Of a stretch of 64,000 bases of DNA, positions 63,800 to 64,000 are shown in pieces (position 1 is the first letter of the stretch; the number at the start of each line of letters is the position of its first letter). Origin of the DNA: Rostratula benghalensis (taxonomy: Eukaryota; Chordata; Aves; Charadriiformes; Rostratulidae); the NCBI GenBank assembly GCA_013399305.1, contig VXAI01000028.1:4909676-4973675 (forward strand), read 5' to 3'. Below the pieces are notes generated by a model. The model was not told the DNA's origin. It saw only the letters and a program-made list of their open reading frames with translations, and ran no database searches. A program made the position numbers and the translations under genes.

Positions 63800-64000
63800 G
63801 CCTGAATCCTCCGGGGATGCAAGGACATACATGACAGTTCTGCACAGCTCCATCCCTGGCCGAGCGGCGGTGGCAACCATCACGCAAGGTGCAGGCGTGA
63901 GCATTAAGGGGTGTGGGTGGCCAGGCAGAGCACCCAGGCAAACCGGGGCTTGCAGAGGGGCTGGTCGGCACAAGGCGGAGAGGGGCAGGGCAGGGTGGGG
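63800..64000. other. GC- and CpG-enriched right edge
   Basis: Base composition rises clearly above that of the preceding 30 kb, with several CpGs (ggccgagcggcggtgg near 63858) and a G-rich end. It may be the shoulder of a CpG island outside the window. ISM1 would be the expected next gene by synteny, but nothing coding is seen. Confidence 0.4.
63982..64000 (+). other. G-quadruplex motif at window edge
   Basis: GGGGCAGGGCAGGGTGGGG has four G runs of three or more with 1- to 2-base loops, which fits the canonical rule. Such motifs are enriched at promoters; the role here is not shown. Confidence 0.8.

Larger units (their letters stand above)
50609..63800. other. Intergenic DNA, right part
   Basis: No coding exon recognised on either strand. 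It contains an AT/CA-rich stretch near 52980-53020, a possible CR1-like scrap at 57375-57430, simple repeats and the palindromic repeat at 60331. I searched by eye for ISM1 protein segments and found none. Confidence 0.65.

Noticed and set aside
32481..64000. ISM1 coding exons
   Set aside because: Expected next by synteny, but no stretch translating to its thrombospondin or AMOP domain segments was seen.

Overview
This is vertebrate nuclear DNA, most likely from a bird (otherwise another sauropsid). The genes are split by GT-AG introns of 1 to 13 kb. Overall the sequence is AT-rich with few recognisable transposons: no L1 or Alu-like SINEs, one decayed CR1-like LINE 3' end, and a scatter of old palindromic repeats of a kind I know from birds, turtles and crocodilians. 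A 12-base run of N at 8770-8781 shows it is a draft assembly.

The only gene I can support is the 3' half of SPTLC3 (serine palmitoyltransferase long-chain base subunit 3) on the + strand. Six coding exons (6152-6257, 13401-13620, 15754-15880, 28470-28605, 29587-29716, 32003-32116) join in frame, without a stop, into about 277 residues ending at TAA 32114-32116. They carry the pyridoxal-phosphate lysine, the DEAH motif and the C-terminal domain. The C-terminus ([14 protein letters not shown]) and the [12 protein letters not shown] junction match SPTLC3 and not its paralogue SPTLC2. The N-terminal half, including the membrane anchor and the first part of the catalytic domain, lies left of the window. 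A 3' UTR with an AATAAA at 32453-32458 follows.

From about 32.5 kb to the right edge (31.5 kb) I find no coding exon on either strand. This stretch holds ancient foldback repeats (34.56, 42.1, 42.3 and 60.3 kb), a diverged 57-bp duplicate pair (33.46 and 33.79 kb), a CR1-like tail (41.57 kb), a recent 49-bp tandem duplication (48.36 kb), a (TATC)15 microsatellite (50.54 kb) and a (TCCC)5 tract. The last 200 bases become G+C- and CpG-richer and end in a canonical G-quadruplex motif. In human and other vertebrates ISM1 lies downstream of SPTLC3 in the same orientation, so the right edge may be nearing the ISM1 promoter, but no ISM1 coding sequence is present.

I found no operon, CRISPR array, RNA gene, intact mobile element or new multi-gene system. 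The most interesting material is non-coding: the palindromic repeat family, the 33-kb duplicate pair and several hairpins.
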